A stretch of DNA of 64,000 nt from Lichenostomus cassidix (Eukaryota; Chordata; Aves; Passeriformes; Meliphagidae), in assembly GCA_008360975.2 (NCBI GenBank), contig CM039193.1, positions 20,505,389 to 20,569,388 on the forward strand, written 5' to 3'. Of this stretch, positions 37,348 through 51,409 are shown piece after piece (positions within the stretch are counted from its first letter, which is position 1; each line of letters begins with the position of its first letter). The translations under genes were made by a program, and so were the position numbers. Below the pieces are notes generated by a model that saw only the letters and a list, made by a program, of their open reading frames with translations, did not search any database and was not told the DNA's origin.

Positions 37348-39965
37348 ACCATGAATTTATTTTAGCTTTGAAGCACTGGGCAATGTCCATTGAATGTGGT
37401 CTTTATCTTGGACTTGTTTTTATTGTTTTCAATCCCTTGGTATCTAATGCACATGTGTGCAAGGGTAAGAGAAAAGGGCCAATAAATGCAGTGTGAGTGC
37501 TTAGCAGCATTCATACAAATATTCTTTATCTCTAAAACCAAAAAAGTTGCATGTCATATTACATTAAAATTCTGTTACAAGAAGAGCTCTCTCAATACAA
37601 AATAATTCTCCTCCATGATCAACTTTGCAGTTCAGTGAGGATTACCATTGCATGTCCAGGAAAGATAAATTTAACAAGGGTAAGAATAACCTCTTCTACA
37701 TTTAATGAGACGTTGGAGACCAAAAAGCCAAGGCTTTGCAAATACATGGGGTTTGTTTGACATGCTTTTCATGTAGAAGATGCACGTTGTATTTTGTTCC
37801 AGATCATATAATCCTTGGGGTGGCCTTCAGGGTTTTGCCATCATAAGACACTCTACAGCAAACACAAAGTGCACAGAATTCTTATTTATAAATCTTGGAC
37901 TTTTTGTCCTTCCTGAAGAGACTACTTTTCATGTGAGAATGAAGATTTGAAGACGACTGTGATATCTTTTGAGTACTTGCATAATCTCATTCTTATTAAT
38001 TTGAAGCTGTGCCTTTGCATTTGCGGACAAAGCAGAATGGCTTTATTTCTCATTTACAATGAGATTAAACCAGAAAATGAAACAAAACCAATTAAATTTT
38101 AAGGCAGCACTGAAATGTATTCTGTTGCTTTTAAATTTGGGAAAAAAAAAAAGATTGATCAAAGGTGGCTTTCAAGGGAAAATATTTTTAAGTCAAAACC
38201 CTACTGAGGTAGGATTTGGTTTTGGTTTTTTTTTTTAATGATATCTTAGGCTAAAGCAAGTCTATTCCATACTCATCAACCCCAATTACCAGAGCAGCCA
38301 AGAATCCAGAGGAAAAAATCCTACAGAACAAAAGAAAGAAATAAGAAACTGCAGATAAAAGTAAAGCAGCCCTCCATTTGGGACACAGGTTCTGGGGCAG
38401 CTTTTAAACTCTGGCATGAGATTTTTATAGCAGAATGGAACTGTATTTTCGTTGCACTTCATAAAGTTGTTGAACATAAATATTTAGGGCAGCTTGAATG
38501 CTAATTTTTCTTAACACTGAGGCATTTAAAATCCTGGACATTCTAATTTCACTGGTATTCTTTATACACTGGCTTAACAGGGTTTTTTCTTTTAAATTGA
38601 TTCAGATCTTTTTAAGGTAATATACCTCAGAGTTATTTGGGCTCTCTGAAAGCAGAATTTGTTTCATACAAGAGGTAATGAATGATCAGTGCATCACCCA
38701 TATTCAGAGCCTGATCTTCACAACTCAAAATGTCCTCTATGACCAAGGAAGGCTCAAGAGCCATTCTTCATCTTTTAAATGCTGGACTGGGGAAAACAGT
38801 CATCCTGTTGCCATTGCTTGACAAAAAATAATGAGCTACAAGGGTGGTGGATTCATTCACTTCTGTCTCTGGGGGTAAAATGAGGGTGGATCATTAGGGG
38901 ACTCATAATATGCTGACCAGAAAGGCTACACTTGATGTGTGACTGTCCATACTCACTGGAGAGGATAATGAGTATGAGGATGACGAGGTGTTGCTGACCA
39001 CTAGCTAACAGCCAATATGTGTGACAGCCAGCAGTGTCCTCACCTGTCAGTGGGTGTCTATTTACTACGTGTGACCAAAATACCAGGGCTGAACTCATGA
39101 CAGAGCACAGTGGTGTTGCAGAAACCTCTGTGCATAGATTTGGTTCTGTTTACTGTGGATTTGCATTTACATTTTTAGATAACTTAAAGCTGTAGGCTTG
39201 TCAGACATTCATTTGCAGAACTGGGGATGTACTCAGTGACCCAGAAAGTCCTTTCAACTCCCATGTTCATAATTTATTTTTGTATCACACTATAAAGTAA
39301 ACGAGGAGCTATAGCTTGCCACCATTCAATTAAACACTTTCAAACAACACTGACTTCCATATTACCCTTGAAAACAAGAGGTGCTTTATTAATTGAATCA
39401 TGGAAAATGGTACAGATGCATCGAGGTTGATGTATTTCACAATCAATATCTTTCAGGAACACAAATCCCATTATTCAAAAGGAAAAGCACAGAGGTACCT
39501 AAGTGCTTTTAACAATGAGCAGGATCAGAGTCACTCTAGTCACTTTTAATCTTGGCTCAGAAACAAACACTGACTCATTTTGAATTCTGGTAAAAGAGAA
39601 CCAAACCACCAAAAATCACCAAAATGGTTAGTACAATATTTCTGTAATCTATTACTAAATTATCCATAATACAAATGTATGTTCTTTGAAAAGAGATTCT
39701 CTATGACTCTTCATGAAACTACTTAAAGGTTCTCATAAAGTTTCACACCAGCCATCATCAATTGCTCTACTCACAGACCTGTGTGTTACCAGGATCTTGG
39801 TGATTGCAATAGTGTCATGAGTTACCCTTTAGCCCTCATAGCCATCCTTGCTGTGCTATGGCCTGGGGTGATCACCACAGTCCTGTCCAGCCCAGGCTGG
39901 GCTTAGCAGAGTCATAAAGCAGAGGGGGAGGGAAAGCTCTACATACAGCTCCTGCCCTGCAATGA
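37348..39965. other. Non-coding stretch, no gene seen
   Basis: AT-rich unique-looking sequence. The 38.85-39.1 kb part is somewhat richer in GC without recognisable content. Confidence 0.55.
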
Positions 39966-39970
39966 CATGC

Positions 39971-41277
39971 TGTCGTGGGTTTGAGACAGGACCCTTGCCA
40001 GGAGGACGCATGAAAAAGGGCAAACAGGCTTCAAGCTTAAAGTTGCAAAAAGTGTTTAATTACCTAACAGAATTGGAGGATAGATGCAAGGCAAAAATAT
40101 ACTTTTCATACATTATTTTGTTCACACCCCTCCCTCCCTCTTACGAACCTATAGTATTCACCCCCTTTCCTCCTCTACAATCCACAAGCCAGGTGGGGGG
40201 GGGGCAGGGTGTGGGGTCTCTTTTCAGTCCACAGAGCAGATTCTCAAATTTACTCATCACCACAATTCTTCTACTACAAATACTCTTTATCTCTGCTTGT
40301 TTCTCTCTCTCTTCAGACAGTTTTCTGCTCTCACCCCCACCCTCTTAAGAAGCAGTCTCTGCACTCACCCCCCCCCTTTTTTCCCTCTTTGCAAACTAGC
40401 AACACAGACAGGGGGCAGGTTGAGGGGTCTTCTGGTCAGTCCAATCAGGAAAAGAGGTTCTCTACTTAGCCAGGGGTCCTTCCCACGAGAGACAGTCCTC
40501 TAGGAACTTCTTTGGCATGGGTCCAATCTCATGAGCAACATCCCGCCCGAATTTTTGCTGCAACATGAGTCTTTTGTCCATAAGGTGCTGTGCAGACTCT
40601 CCCGAGCTGAGGCCAGGCTGCTTCCATGCCAGGAGCAAGGCCTATCTCTCTCAGTCAAGGCCTTTTGCAGTTTTAACTCTTAGATGAGACTCCCACTGGT
40701 TCACAGTCTTTTCCAGGCATCCACCTCCTCCTCTGGAGAGAGCTGTGGGTGTATTTCTGCATCCTTACAGACTCCATGGGCTGCAGGAGGAATTTCTGAC
40801 TCCCCCATAGCTTCCACCACGGCTAGCAGAAAGTTTCAGCTCTGGTGCCGGAAGCACTGGAGCACCTCTTTCTCCCCCCTTCTTCACTGACCTTGGCACT
40901 CTCCATGCTGTTCTCCCTCACATATTTTCACCTGCACCTCCTCCTCCTCCAACTACAAAGTGAAAGAAGTGCGCGCCTGCTTTGTTTTGACTTTTTCTTA
41001 AATATGTTTTCACAGAGGCGTAACCAGCACCTCCAATTGGCCCAAACTTGGCTGGCAGCATGTCCATCACCTTCAGAGCCATCAGAGATTGGCTCTGCTG
41101 GACTTGATGTAAAAACTTCCAGAACTTGCACTCAGGACACACAGGAGCCATCTTTGTGCCACACCCCACCCCTCAGACACCTCCCTAGGCCTACTAGAAC
41201 AGCTTCTGAGGGGCTCAAATTTCTCCTAGATGTTAAAAACACTTCGCTGATGTTTTGGGCCAATCAAAACCACCACA
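39971..41277 (-). mobile_element. Long solo LTR, copy 2 of an inverted pair, 5-bp TSD
   Basis: The 1307-bp element is flanked by a perfect CATGC duplication at 39966-39970 and 41278-41282. On the plus strand it starts TGTCGTGGGTTTGAGACAGG and ends CAAAACCACCACA. Orientation by comparison with the copy at 30233 is minus. The two copies share the landmark blocks around the 'aattacctaac' segment, the pyrimidine-rich middle and the segment matching 'aaaacatcagc...'. This copy lacks about 80 bp found near the 3' terminus of copy 1. No internal retroviral genes are present. Confidence 0.92.
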
Positions 41278-41481
41278 CATGCCTAATTTCTGTTACATGG
41301 GAGATCTCATGTCACATCTGTCTCCAGGAAAGCAGGAAAGTAAATCTCATTTTTTAAAGCACAGTGAATTTGCATCTCCTGTCTTCAATTAGTCAGTGGG
41401 CCAACCCTCACACAGAATGTATCAGGTATATTGGATCAGCACAAACACTTTATGTGACTTTTTCCAAAAAAAGTTTTTAAA

Positions 41482-41549
41482 ATCACAGAATCATAAAATG
41501 GTTTGGGTTGGAAGTAACCTTAAAGATCATCTCATTCCAACCCCCATAT
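41482..41549 (-). mobile_element. CR1 LINE, minimal 3'-end fragment
   Basis: Only about 70 bp: aaatcacagaatcataaaat, then ggtttgggttggaagtaacc, then ttaaagatcatctcattcca. It is the reverse complement of a CR1 3' terminus, and is extremely 5'-truncated. Confidence 0.93.
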
Positions 41550-44500
41550 ATGTTTTTTAAAAATAAAAGTATATAGTTATATATATGCATAAAACACAGT
41601 TATATAAAGCCTGAATTTCCTTGAAAGTCAGAATCTGTGAGTGGCTTTTAGCCAAAACGCTTTTATTTCTAAATATTTATTTACCAAATTATGTACTAGA
41701 CTTAGTTTTTACCTTGCACAGACATGTTGGATATACTTCATAGACGGAGATGTTAGTTAATCTGTTTGCCTTCATACCTACATTTTCTTAGCTGACACCA
41801 TAATGAGCAAAGGCAGGCTTTAAGTAGTGTGGTCTTAATGAGGAATCCATTTGTGAGGCTTAAATACTGTTCCACCAGCAGCAACTGTTCCACCATACTT
41901 TACTCACAAATTAAAAAATACATTTGGAGATGAACTGCAGATCCAAGAGTGGAATTTCTGGTGGAGTTCCTTCAAATCTCTGAGAGAAATAAAATCTTTC
42001 CTGGAGTGCTGTTAGCCTTTAATTGTTGATTAAATAATAGAATTATTTACTACTTTTCATGTAGCAGGTCAATCTCCTAGTGAGAAATTACACCAATTTT
42101 AGCAGGTATGCCACTGGGACTAATTACTGTAGTTTCCACATTAGCTCTTGGTAGCAAAATTTCCTAAACTAATGAAACTAAGCTTTTCATTGCAGTACAT
42201 AGAAACCAGTCCGCTCACTTTGTTCAACTTAGGTTACGCAGTTATTAGTAATAAAGGGAACAAAACCAATCTCAGACTTTTCTCCACCAGTTTCCAGAAA
42301 GAAACAAAATATCCTTCCTGTGCAGAAGAGGACTCCACCTCTGTGAAGACTGAATCATTGAAAAAGGAAAAGGTAGCAATGGTAGTGTAAGCCATTTAGG
42401 TCCTTTCTGTGTATTTATCAAATTCCCTTGAAACATTATTGAGCCAATTTCCCCCCCACATCTCTGTGCACATCCACAGCTTACAAGGACTCAGGAGCAA
42501 AGTTTCATTCTTTTCCTTGCCTTCATACCTGAATGCTCCTCCCTGTAGTCTAGGTTTTCATCCAGTTCCATCACAGAACCAGGCTGTTTGGCACTGGGAA
42601 ATGCTTTACACCTGATGGTAAAAGCCTCTATGACTGTTGTAGCATGATTATTTCTTTTTGTGAAGAGTGATAATAACCAAAAAGGTACACCAAGAGCTCA
42701 GGTCCAGTGCAAGAGAGAGCAACCAGCTAGACACATCTTTGTTCAGAACTTTTCAGACTGGTTGATTATGTGACCATAAACTGGGTTTTCCTGAAATCAT
42801 TATAAAGGGGGGGGGGGGGGAAAGATTTGTAAGTAAGAAATGCCACGGAAACCATAATGAGTAGGACACACAACCAAAATGAAAGCAGCAAAGCACATAG
42901 CATTCCATAAGCAAATCTATCCTTTCTGCTAATAGTTCCATGCATGGCAATGCCCTGAGCTGACCAGTAGACCCTTCTCAAAATGCATGTTGAAGGAAGC
43001 AAGAACAGAAACAGAAAGGACCAAAAAGCAGAGCAGAGATTCACCATTGCTACTTAACAGGAAGTAGCTCAGCCCAATGTTCTTCTCCCATCAGCTCTAA
43101 ATCTTTTCCCATTCAGTTGTTAAAAAAGAGCAGATTCTGGTTCTCCAACTCCTAAATACAGCATGAGATCCCAAACAGTGATGACATGAGATGGAAGACA
43201 GACAGAGCATGGCAACTTCTATAAAATTCCATGTTTAAGTTTCTCCTATCTGCCACAGATGTGGCATGGATGTGGCCATGCTATCCATTACATAATGAGA
43301 TTTTTGATTGATTTCAGTAGTTTTAGCTTTGTTCCTCTGTGTACAATAGGATGATGTCTGTTGCAGGACCCTTGGCAGTCCCTGACTGATTTCTTACCTT
43401 TCACAGAGCCCCCCTGCAAGCTGGCAATGCCAGTGAGTGGTGAGCTGATAATGTGCAGAAGTACTCACTCACAGGTAGTCACATCTCCCAGCCTGGCCAC
43501 TGGCTGCTGCACTCAGCCAGGATGAAACCTTGGCCGTACTGATTGAAGCTGTGCTCTCAGACTCGGGGTTATGGATGGGCAACGGGGAAGGTGCCGACCA
43601 AACTGTCACTGGTTGCCAACCACTCTGTCAAACATGTGACCTAGCACACAGCTGAAGAAAGCTTTTGCTGCCACAACCCATTCCTGCTGGGCGTTGAAAT
43701 TAATAAGCAGGGCAAATTCTGGGCACAACAGATCCCATGCAAACCCAGAATAGTTAGTTATGTGGCATACAACTATTCATACAACTATTCTTGGCAAATG
43801 CTCAGGAACTGAACTGGATTACCAGAGTGATCGAAAAAAATAAGGGAACAAAGATTTATTCTCAATAGTTGTTCCATTTATTGTCTGTCATGTGACTCTG
43901 GGTAATCACTTGTAGCAGTGGGTATCCATTCATAGAGCTTCATATTCCTGAGCCGCAAAGCCAGCGACTCTCTGAAAGAGCAAGAAATACATCCAAGGTG
44001 AGCTGTACAAAACCACGGATAACCATGGCAAGGCTGAATGAAAGGGAGAAGCGGGAGAGTGCAGGGGAGAATTCTTGAGACAAAAGTCAAATCTTTTAGT
44101 GTGGAAGAAGTGTGACCAGTTTTGATCTGCTCTCAGCTGCTATCTTCCTTGAAGCAGCAGAGGGTCCTGTGAACAGACAAGGCCCACTGGCTGGTGCTGC
44201 CTGGCCCTGTCCTGGCCCTCTCTGACCCTGTTTGGCCCTGCCTGGCTCTATTAGGCCGTCTGGCTCTCTACGTCTCTGGGCCTGTCTGGCACTGCCATCT
44301 CGTGTTCTCTGCCAGAACTACTCCCAGATCGCACACAGCTGCCAGCAATTGCACTTTGCATGTTCAGGCATAAGGGTCACATCCCTTTTCTGTTTCTTAC
44401 CATTTTTCAACTCCCACCACGGATTCTCCTCCCTTCACGTAGACCACACTCAATGTTATTTCTCTGAGCTAACTTCCAAAGGGAGTTGCTCTGGACATTC

Positions 44501-45599
44501 AGCAACTGGGTAATTCCAGAGTACAAGACGACTGAGCTGGAAGTTTGGTGCTTTCAGCACAAGAATCATGCAAAACAAAAAGCAGTTCTGACCTTCAGTG
44601 ATGGCCAGACTTGTAAAGAATATGATTAATAGGCACCTTTGTACTGGCCAGATTCTCCAGCCATGCTGCATAAATGGATCTGCTAGTACAAATTTTAACT
44701 CATATGTCTAAAGCTATGCTTTGATTTGCTGGGCACAAAGTATAAAACCCACAGCCAGTAATGTCAGAGACAAACATTCCTGTCATGTCTTTGATGGGCA
44801 AGTGTCATGCTTGGCACAGACATGTACTCCTCATGTACTCCTCCCTCCTGTGCCGTCTCTTGAAGTGCATGTGCACAAATTTTCTTCTCACTACTTCAAC
44901 TAGTCTTACACTGCCCAGTATAAACAGCTCCACAGAAGAATAGTTTTATTTTGTGTCAGCTCTGAGAGTCTGTAATTACACAAACCCTGCAGCCTGCTTT
45001 TTTGAACATAGTGCTACTACCCCTGACTTCCAACAGTACTTTCCACATTTTAGCTGAGCACCTAGTGCAGACTGGATGGTGCTTGCTTGCAGAAGTGCAG
45101 GCTCTGAAAGGGTACTGTGGAGCTGAGCACTATGTGGTTATCACCATGCTATCTCAGCTGTTCTAGGACACTGAAGGATCAATTGCCACATTACCCACCC
45201 AGATCTTGAGGCCCCCTCTCTGTGGACCTGTGGGCTTTCTTGACTCTCCAAATCATTGCCTGTTTCCCTCTGTCTGTGACTTTCTGCATGATTTCGAGAG
45301 GGTACTCAAGGTCAAAGATCCCCCAGACCTCCCAGCAGTGTGTCAATCACTAGTATAAGGTATCCCTGTGCCTGGGCTATTTTAGCTTTGGAAGCTGGTA
45401 GTGACACAGACTACTTGGCTGGTAGCATTCTGTAGGCACCAAATTTAATTCTTTCAATGTAACACCACAGAAACTAATTTAATTGAAAATGTGCTTAAAA
45501 GCACCCTAACCTGAGGCTAGTCAGATATATCTGCTTACACCTGATAGGGACATTAAGTACAGCTGTGTTTGGATTGACTCAGATATTAATTAGAATAAA
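41550..45599. other. Non-coding stretch, no gene seen
   Basis: AT-rich sequence with a poly-G run at 42807-42820. The part at 43360-43760 and a ggccctg-rich patch at about 44180-44300 are more GC-rich but match nothing I recognise. Confidence 0.55.
42807..42820. repeat. Poly-G run (G14)
   Basis: Fourteen consecutive G; prone to sequencing length errors and possibly to quadruplex formation. Confidence 0.9.
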
Positions 45600-46030
45600 T
45601 ATCACAGATAGTTCAGGTTTGAAAAACTTCAAAGATCAAGTCCAACCATTACCCCAGAACATGGCCAAGGCCACCCATGTCCCCAGGTGCCACATTTACA
45701 TGTCTATTAAATCCCCTCAGGATTTTAAATCCTTCAGGGGGGACCTTCTTGTTTCAGGCTCCCTGCTCCCTCAGCTTCTCCTCAACAGACTGGCCCTCCA
45801 AACCCTTCCCCAGGTCCATTCCCTTCTCCGGACGTGCTCGAGCTCTTCAAGGTCTTTCTTGTCATGAGAGACCCAAAACTGAACCCAGGATTCCAGGTGG
45901 GGGCCTCTACAGTGCCCAGCACAGGCGGATGGTCACTTCTTCCTTGGTCCTGCTGCCACACCAGTGCTGATACAGGCAAGGATATCATTGGCTTTCTTAC
46001 TCACCGGGACACAGCTGGGCTCAGGTTCAT
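45600..46030 (-). mobile_element. CR1 LINE fragment, diverged
   Basis: The plus strand shows aaagatcaagtccaaccatt, then cccctcaggattttaaatcc, ttcttgtcatgagagaccca, and aactgaacccaggattccag, ending with aggatatcattggctttctt. These are the reverse complement of the CR1 3' half, including the end of the reverse transcriptase reading frame, heavily mutated. The octamer end is lost and both boundaries are approximate. It resembles the copy at 4699-5325 more than the others. Confidence 0.88.
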
Positions 46031-49000
46031 ACGTCAGGAGGAAGTAATTCTGAATCAACTGAAGCCTTAAAACAGAAGGTTACTGGAATCCAGAACACTT
46101 GCATGAGACATTCTGAAACCACACACAAAAGCATTCAAATATGCCAGGGAACAAAATTTTCTCTTACATGTTCTCCTCATTTTTTCGCACTGTTCCTCCA
46201 CATGTTCTTTGTGCCCTCTTCCTAACCCCTGGAGCTGATAAACGTGCTAGCTAATCCTTTTCAGATGGAGAAATGCACACTATGCAGTCTGTACTACCAG
46301 ACTACCCTAAATTGCCAGCTTCTTTTCTGGAATTGAATTTTTCCTAGGCTTTATGCCAAATAATCCATGCCCACAGCAGATCCAGCTGCTTCAAGTTGCT
46401 CAAAGCTGCTTCAGCTTCAGCCATAGCTGCCATTTTTTCCTTCTTGCCCCTTTCATACTCTTGCATGCTTTCATCTGGGTTTTTTTTCACTGCTTTTTTT
46501 TTCCCTTTACTTTCTTGTTTCCCCTTCTGCTACTTCCTCTTCTTCTCAGTCCACAGAAACACATCTGTTTTTCTATGAATAAGTATTTGGGGCTGGAGTA
46601 GAAGCCCAAGAAGTAGTAGCTTTTTCCTTCTGCTCCATGAAAGATCCCTTCTGAAACAGGATATTGATGAAAAGTGTCCTTCAGGGGAAGGGGAGAAACA
46701 AAAATGACAATTTTGCTCCCTACAAACAACACAGGAAGAGGATTCATGTGGTGCCCCCCTGCTAGATTTTCTGTCAGGGTTCTTAACAAATTGAACTCTG
46801 CAGATACGATGCAGGAGCAAGAGTCTCATTTTACACCCCTGGGGAAGAGCTGTCCAGAAGAGAATGAAGAGTCTAACCCAAGTCAGAAAAGGGACGAGGA
46901 AAGCTCGTGATAACAGTGGCTTAAAGAATGGTAAGAAACGCAAGGGAGGAGAGAAAGGCCTGGATTCTTACCTTGCTTCCTACTGCTCAACCAGCTTCTG
47001 CAGCTAGATTGGAAAGGCAGAACACGAACATTACCTTTAGCTCTCGTCCCCTTCCTGGGCTGCAACTCCAGTTCTGCTGTGGACTGTTGCTAACTTGGAG
47101 GAGTTGTGAACACCCTGAGAGCCTAACTGTATATTATACTGAGACAATGAAAAAGACTTCAGCCACAGTATCACAGCTCGTAGAAGTGTTCTCAATTCCA
47201 TGCCCTCATTGTTTTAATTAAAGGCTGAACAAGCTTTTAGCAAGTATTTTCTTACACAAAGAAAACATTCAATTGGCAAAGATATTCCCAGGTTATTTAA
47301 AGAAAAAAACACCCAGGCTTTCATCAATATATCACAAAGAAAAAAAATCACAGATGCAAACTATTCCTCTTCCCCTCCCATTCTAGACCTAAAAGCAGTA
47401 ACTTAACCACAAACCCTAAACACCACCGCCAATGATGCATGTCAGGCCTGGAGTTTCATTGGCAGCCTTTAACAAGGTGCAATTCAGAGACATCTAGATG
47501 GTGTCACCATTGCTGATGAATTGCCAGCAGTGTGACAGAAGATGCCAGTGGTAGGGACCCACCCGGTCAGTCAGCCAGCAGGTATTACCAAGTAAGGTGG
47601 CTTTGTTCCTGCAACTCAAATTATGTGGTGGACAATAAGTGGATTCATTCTCATTCCAGCTGCTTCCTAAAATAACAGCAGCAAAGACCAATACTGATAG
47701 CTGATATCCACCCAGCAGCTTGCACAAACCCTACAGCAGGACAAGAACCAGCCAGAGTGAAGCCATGCTTTTGATCATGGCAGGCTCTGAAGGCTAGAGG
47801 CTGCCCTGTTATAGGGAGCCCAGGCAGGAGGCAGGGCGCTTGCTCTGCCTCCCAACAGCAGCTGCACAGGCGGTCAGTTTTCTCTTGGCGCAGCTCCCTG
47901 AGCATGGTCAGATGTGCAACTTCAGCTCAGCGGGGTGTTGCCTCATCTTCAAACCTGACAGCACCTAGGGACAATGGTGACAGAACAGCACACTGTTCTC
48001 AGTGTTACTCACTTTGTTATTCAGATTAGAGCATCCAGAATCAGGAAAGCTGAACACCAGCTTTTTGCCAGCAGCTATGAAGCACAGCAAATCTCTGGTT
48101 GTGGAGAATAATTACCAGTGGTGAATAACTACCAGTGCTAAACTCACTAGCAGTACCTGTAGCTAAACCATGCAGGTGCCTCACTGCCAGCTCAGGTGGT
48201 TCTGGTTATGCCTGAGCTCTGTTGTTTGACTCGAGTATTTGCACTAACCAAAAAAACCTCTGGCACCCGAAGCATGGAAAGCACTGGTGAGAGCTGATAC
48301 TTGGGAATTCTGTCCCTATGGAGAAAGACAAAACCACAAGGAACTTACTCTTACAAACTGAATCTTATTTTTGAGACCTGTTACTAAACAACCACTTGAT
48401 TACCAGCTAAAAAGAATTAATGCTTTTCCCATCTTAATAAGGCAGGGTAAATTTAGGATACTCCTTAGAGCCAGGTAAGATCACATGATAAAACCTCCCT
48501 GTGACACTGTCCATGGCATGTCAGCACTCTGCTCCCTGACGGAGACATCAGGCTGCTACACAGGAGAGAGATTTCTGCTCAGCCCCCAGGACTCTGATAC
48601 TTGGCTCAATGAAGGTTTGTTGCTCATCTGACAATAGCAAGAAGCTGATGTTCCACTGCTGGATCAAATAGTTCATTCTCTATCCCTTCATAAAGCTTTG
48701 AGCTGCATTTATTTGAATTCCAGGGTAGAAGCAACAGAGGAAAAAAAGCTAAGGAACATTTGAGATTAGTAGAAGCTGCCTGAATGTTTAGTCAATATAA
48801 TTAGAAATAACTGTCATAGTTAGGAACAGTCATACCACCAGAAATTAAGGGGAAAATGTTTGTTATTACAGACCTGCCAAACTGAGTGTTTTCCCTAAAT
48901 TTGAGTTAGCATGTACCTGAATGCTGAGAGAATAGTGAACCTAAAATTTCTGTGTAAAAAATAGGGAGTAAGGTTTTGTGGAGAAGATATAGAAGAAATT

Positions 49001-51409
49001 ATGTCAAGCAATATGAAGCAGTGTATAGTTAAATGAATTGTTTCTTATTCTCTCCTTAAACTTAATTATGGACTATTGTAATTCCTCAAACAGATTACTG
49101 TTTGAAAAGCAGAAAGGATGAGTTTTAAAAAAATATTTTAAAATGCTGTTATTGAGAATAATGGATCATGTAACTGCTAGTGAGAATTTACTTTAAAAAG
49201 TTTTGCTCTTTTAATTTTTTTTTCTCTTATGATCTCTTTAAAACCATATACTAAATCATCAGTTTGGAAGTTTCCCCTGGCTGTTAAGTCTGCTACAATA
49301 TTTTAGCCTAGGACATTCACAGCCTAAATGTCCAACCATCTGACATTTATTTTAAAAGTAACATCAGAGATACTTCAAATATATAAAATTGTTCAAAACT
49401 CTTGCAACATAAAGAGAATCACACATGTACATGTTTGGCCTACACAGAGTGTCCTTCTAATATGATACTTGATTCAGTCAAAATCTACAGTATTTGGGGG
49501 TTCTGCCCTGAAAGTAATATTCAGCTTAGTTAAATTTTTATTCTCATGAGGCTGGTGGAGGTCTGGACATGCACTAACTCACTTCAGCCTGCCTTAAACT
49601 CACCTCATCTACATGTAGCTAACTTAAGCTTTGCTCATGTCATGTAACTTCAATCTGCAAGTAACACATTACACACATTGTCCTAGTTAGATATCAGTAT
49701 AGATTTGGTCTAAATTTTAAAATTTTTCTCAGGTTTCCTCCAGCACAGTCACAAAAATAAACTTTCATTACACTGCTCCCACTCAGGGTATTACCTTTGC
49801 TTCAGAAGTACTCTAACATCTAGGACCAGATCCAGCTTGTTAGTTGGCTTTCATGGTTTGAGTTTTTTAAAACAGTTACTGGACCTAAGACATTTTACAA
49901 CCCCCTCACTTGCAGTACATCCCAAAGTCATTGAGTTGGATAAGCTAAGGGGCAGGCAGATCAGCTCTCAGGTTACCTTTGCGATACCAGTCTCACAAAA
50001 GATGAGGAAAAACATTCCCTCCCTAGCTGTGATGCCTCCGTCTTGGGGAAGTTTGTGTTTGCATTGGGAAGCAGCATCCTCCCTTCCTTTCCTGGGAGAG
50101 GACAGATGAAGCCATCTTTTGAGTGGTTTGTACATGACTGATTTTCCCAACAACAACTAATGACTGTTTGTTTGAAGCTTTTATAGATAAACATTCAAAG
50201 TAACACACAAAATTAATAGTATACTCAGAATAATCACATTACCTAGCTGCTTTGCTTGGTTATGAGCTCACAGAGGTGATCTTTATAGTTTTTGTTTTTT
50301 CAAAGTTCTTGGATGCAAAAATATCTTCTCCTGGTCCTGTAGGTCCATCTAATGCATCAGCCTTTAAAGAACCACAAGAATGTGAATATATTTTTGAAAC
50401 TATAACTACTGTAAATATTTGTCTAGCTGAATTTCACCATGTTATCTAGTGGGATCTCCAAAAAGCTACAATGTCTTAGTTTTCATTGCCTTTATCCCAC
50501 AAAACCAGGCACAACGGAACTTCCAGGTCTCTTATCTTTAGGCACTTCTGTACATCCAGAAATCTGCCCTGTTCCTCTTTTGGGAAGCGAGCAACTTGTT
50601 TTCAAGCCTTACTTGCAAGAAACAAAGGATCAATGCTGAAGTACTCACTCCACAGCAAGCAGGAGTGTGACATTTGCTGGCAGATTCTTCTCCTGGAGAC
50701 TTAACTCCAGCCACATCTGCAGCTGAAATGCTGCACCCACCCTCCATCTCTGCACAGGCAACATTCCCCCCAGGCATAGGGAGGGGATTTTTCTACACAG
50801 AAAAGAGTCAAAGAAATTAATGTTTTAATTAATAGCTATTCACTAGACAAGCTTTTAATCTAAATATTCTTTCTTGACTTTCTCATTTTCTTTCTTACTA
50901 AAGCATTCTTGAATCACACTGTTTTACTATTTAACAGGTCTCCTCTCACGTGCATGCAGATGGGTTTACCTTGTTTCTTCTGTAGATCATCCTGCAGCTA
51001 AAGCTCCTGCTATAGAAAATGCAGACTTCTACACATGCTCTGCTAGTTCACTGCATAACCTTCAGCAAATGTTTCCAATGCCCAAGGAAAAACTGGCATC
51101 TTGCTCTCCAGCTATAAATTATGCTGATGAGCTGGTGTCATGTAGCTGACTGCTACCACATAGAGAAATGATCAGCAGAATGGTTCTGAGAATCCTACCT
51201 GAGGACACAAGAGTTGTTAAACTAGAGTATAAAACCATATTTAGTGTTGCTAGGGGCCAGTACTAAGTCACTGATCCAGAAACATCTTTGTATTGATGGG
51301 GCAAACCTCAGCACTGCCCTCAGGCTTTGGGCATTCTCTTTGAGGGGCTTTTTGTGAGTTTGTTTGCTAATTCTACTGGACAAACATCAACATTATAAAT
51401 TTTCACAGC
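46031..51409. other. Non-coding stretch, no gene seen
   Basis: More than 5 kb of intergenic-looking sequence. Minus-strand open frames here (for example 46530-46943 and 47651-47905) have no recognisable domain and no paired splice sites in frame. Confidence 0.55.

Noticed and set aside
39962..40503. Overlapping plus-strand frames of 128-139 codons
   Set aside because: They lie wholly within the LTR at 39971-41277 and mirror pyrimidine-rich repeat sequence; not a gene.
46530..46943. Minus-strand frame of 137 codons
   Set aside because: No domain, no in-frame splice pair, hydrophobic and Phe-rich from T-rich sequence; treated as chance.
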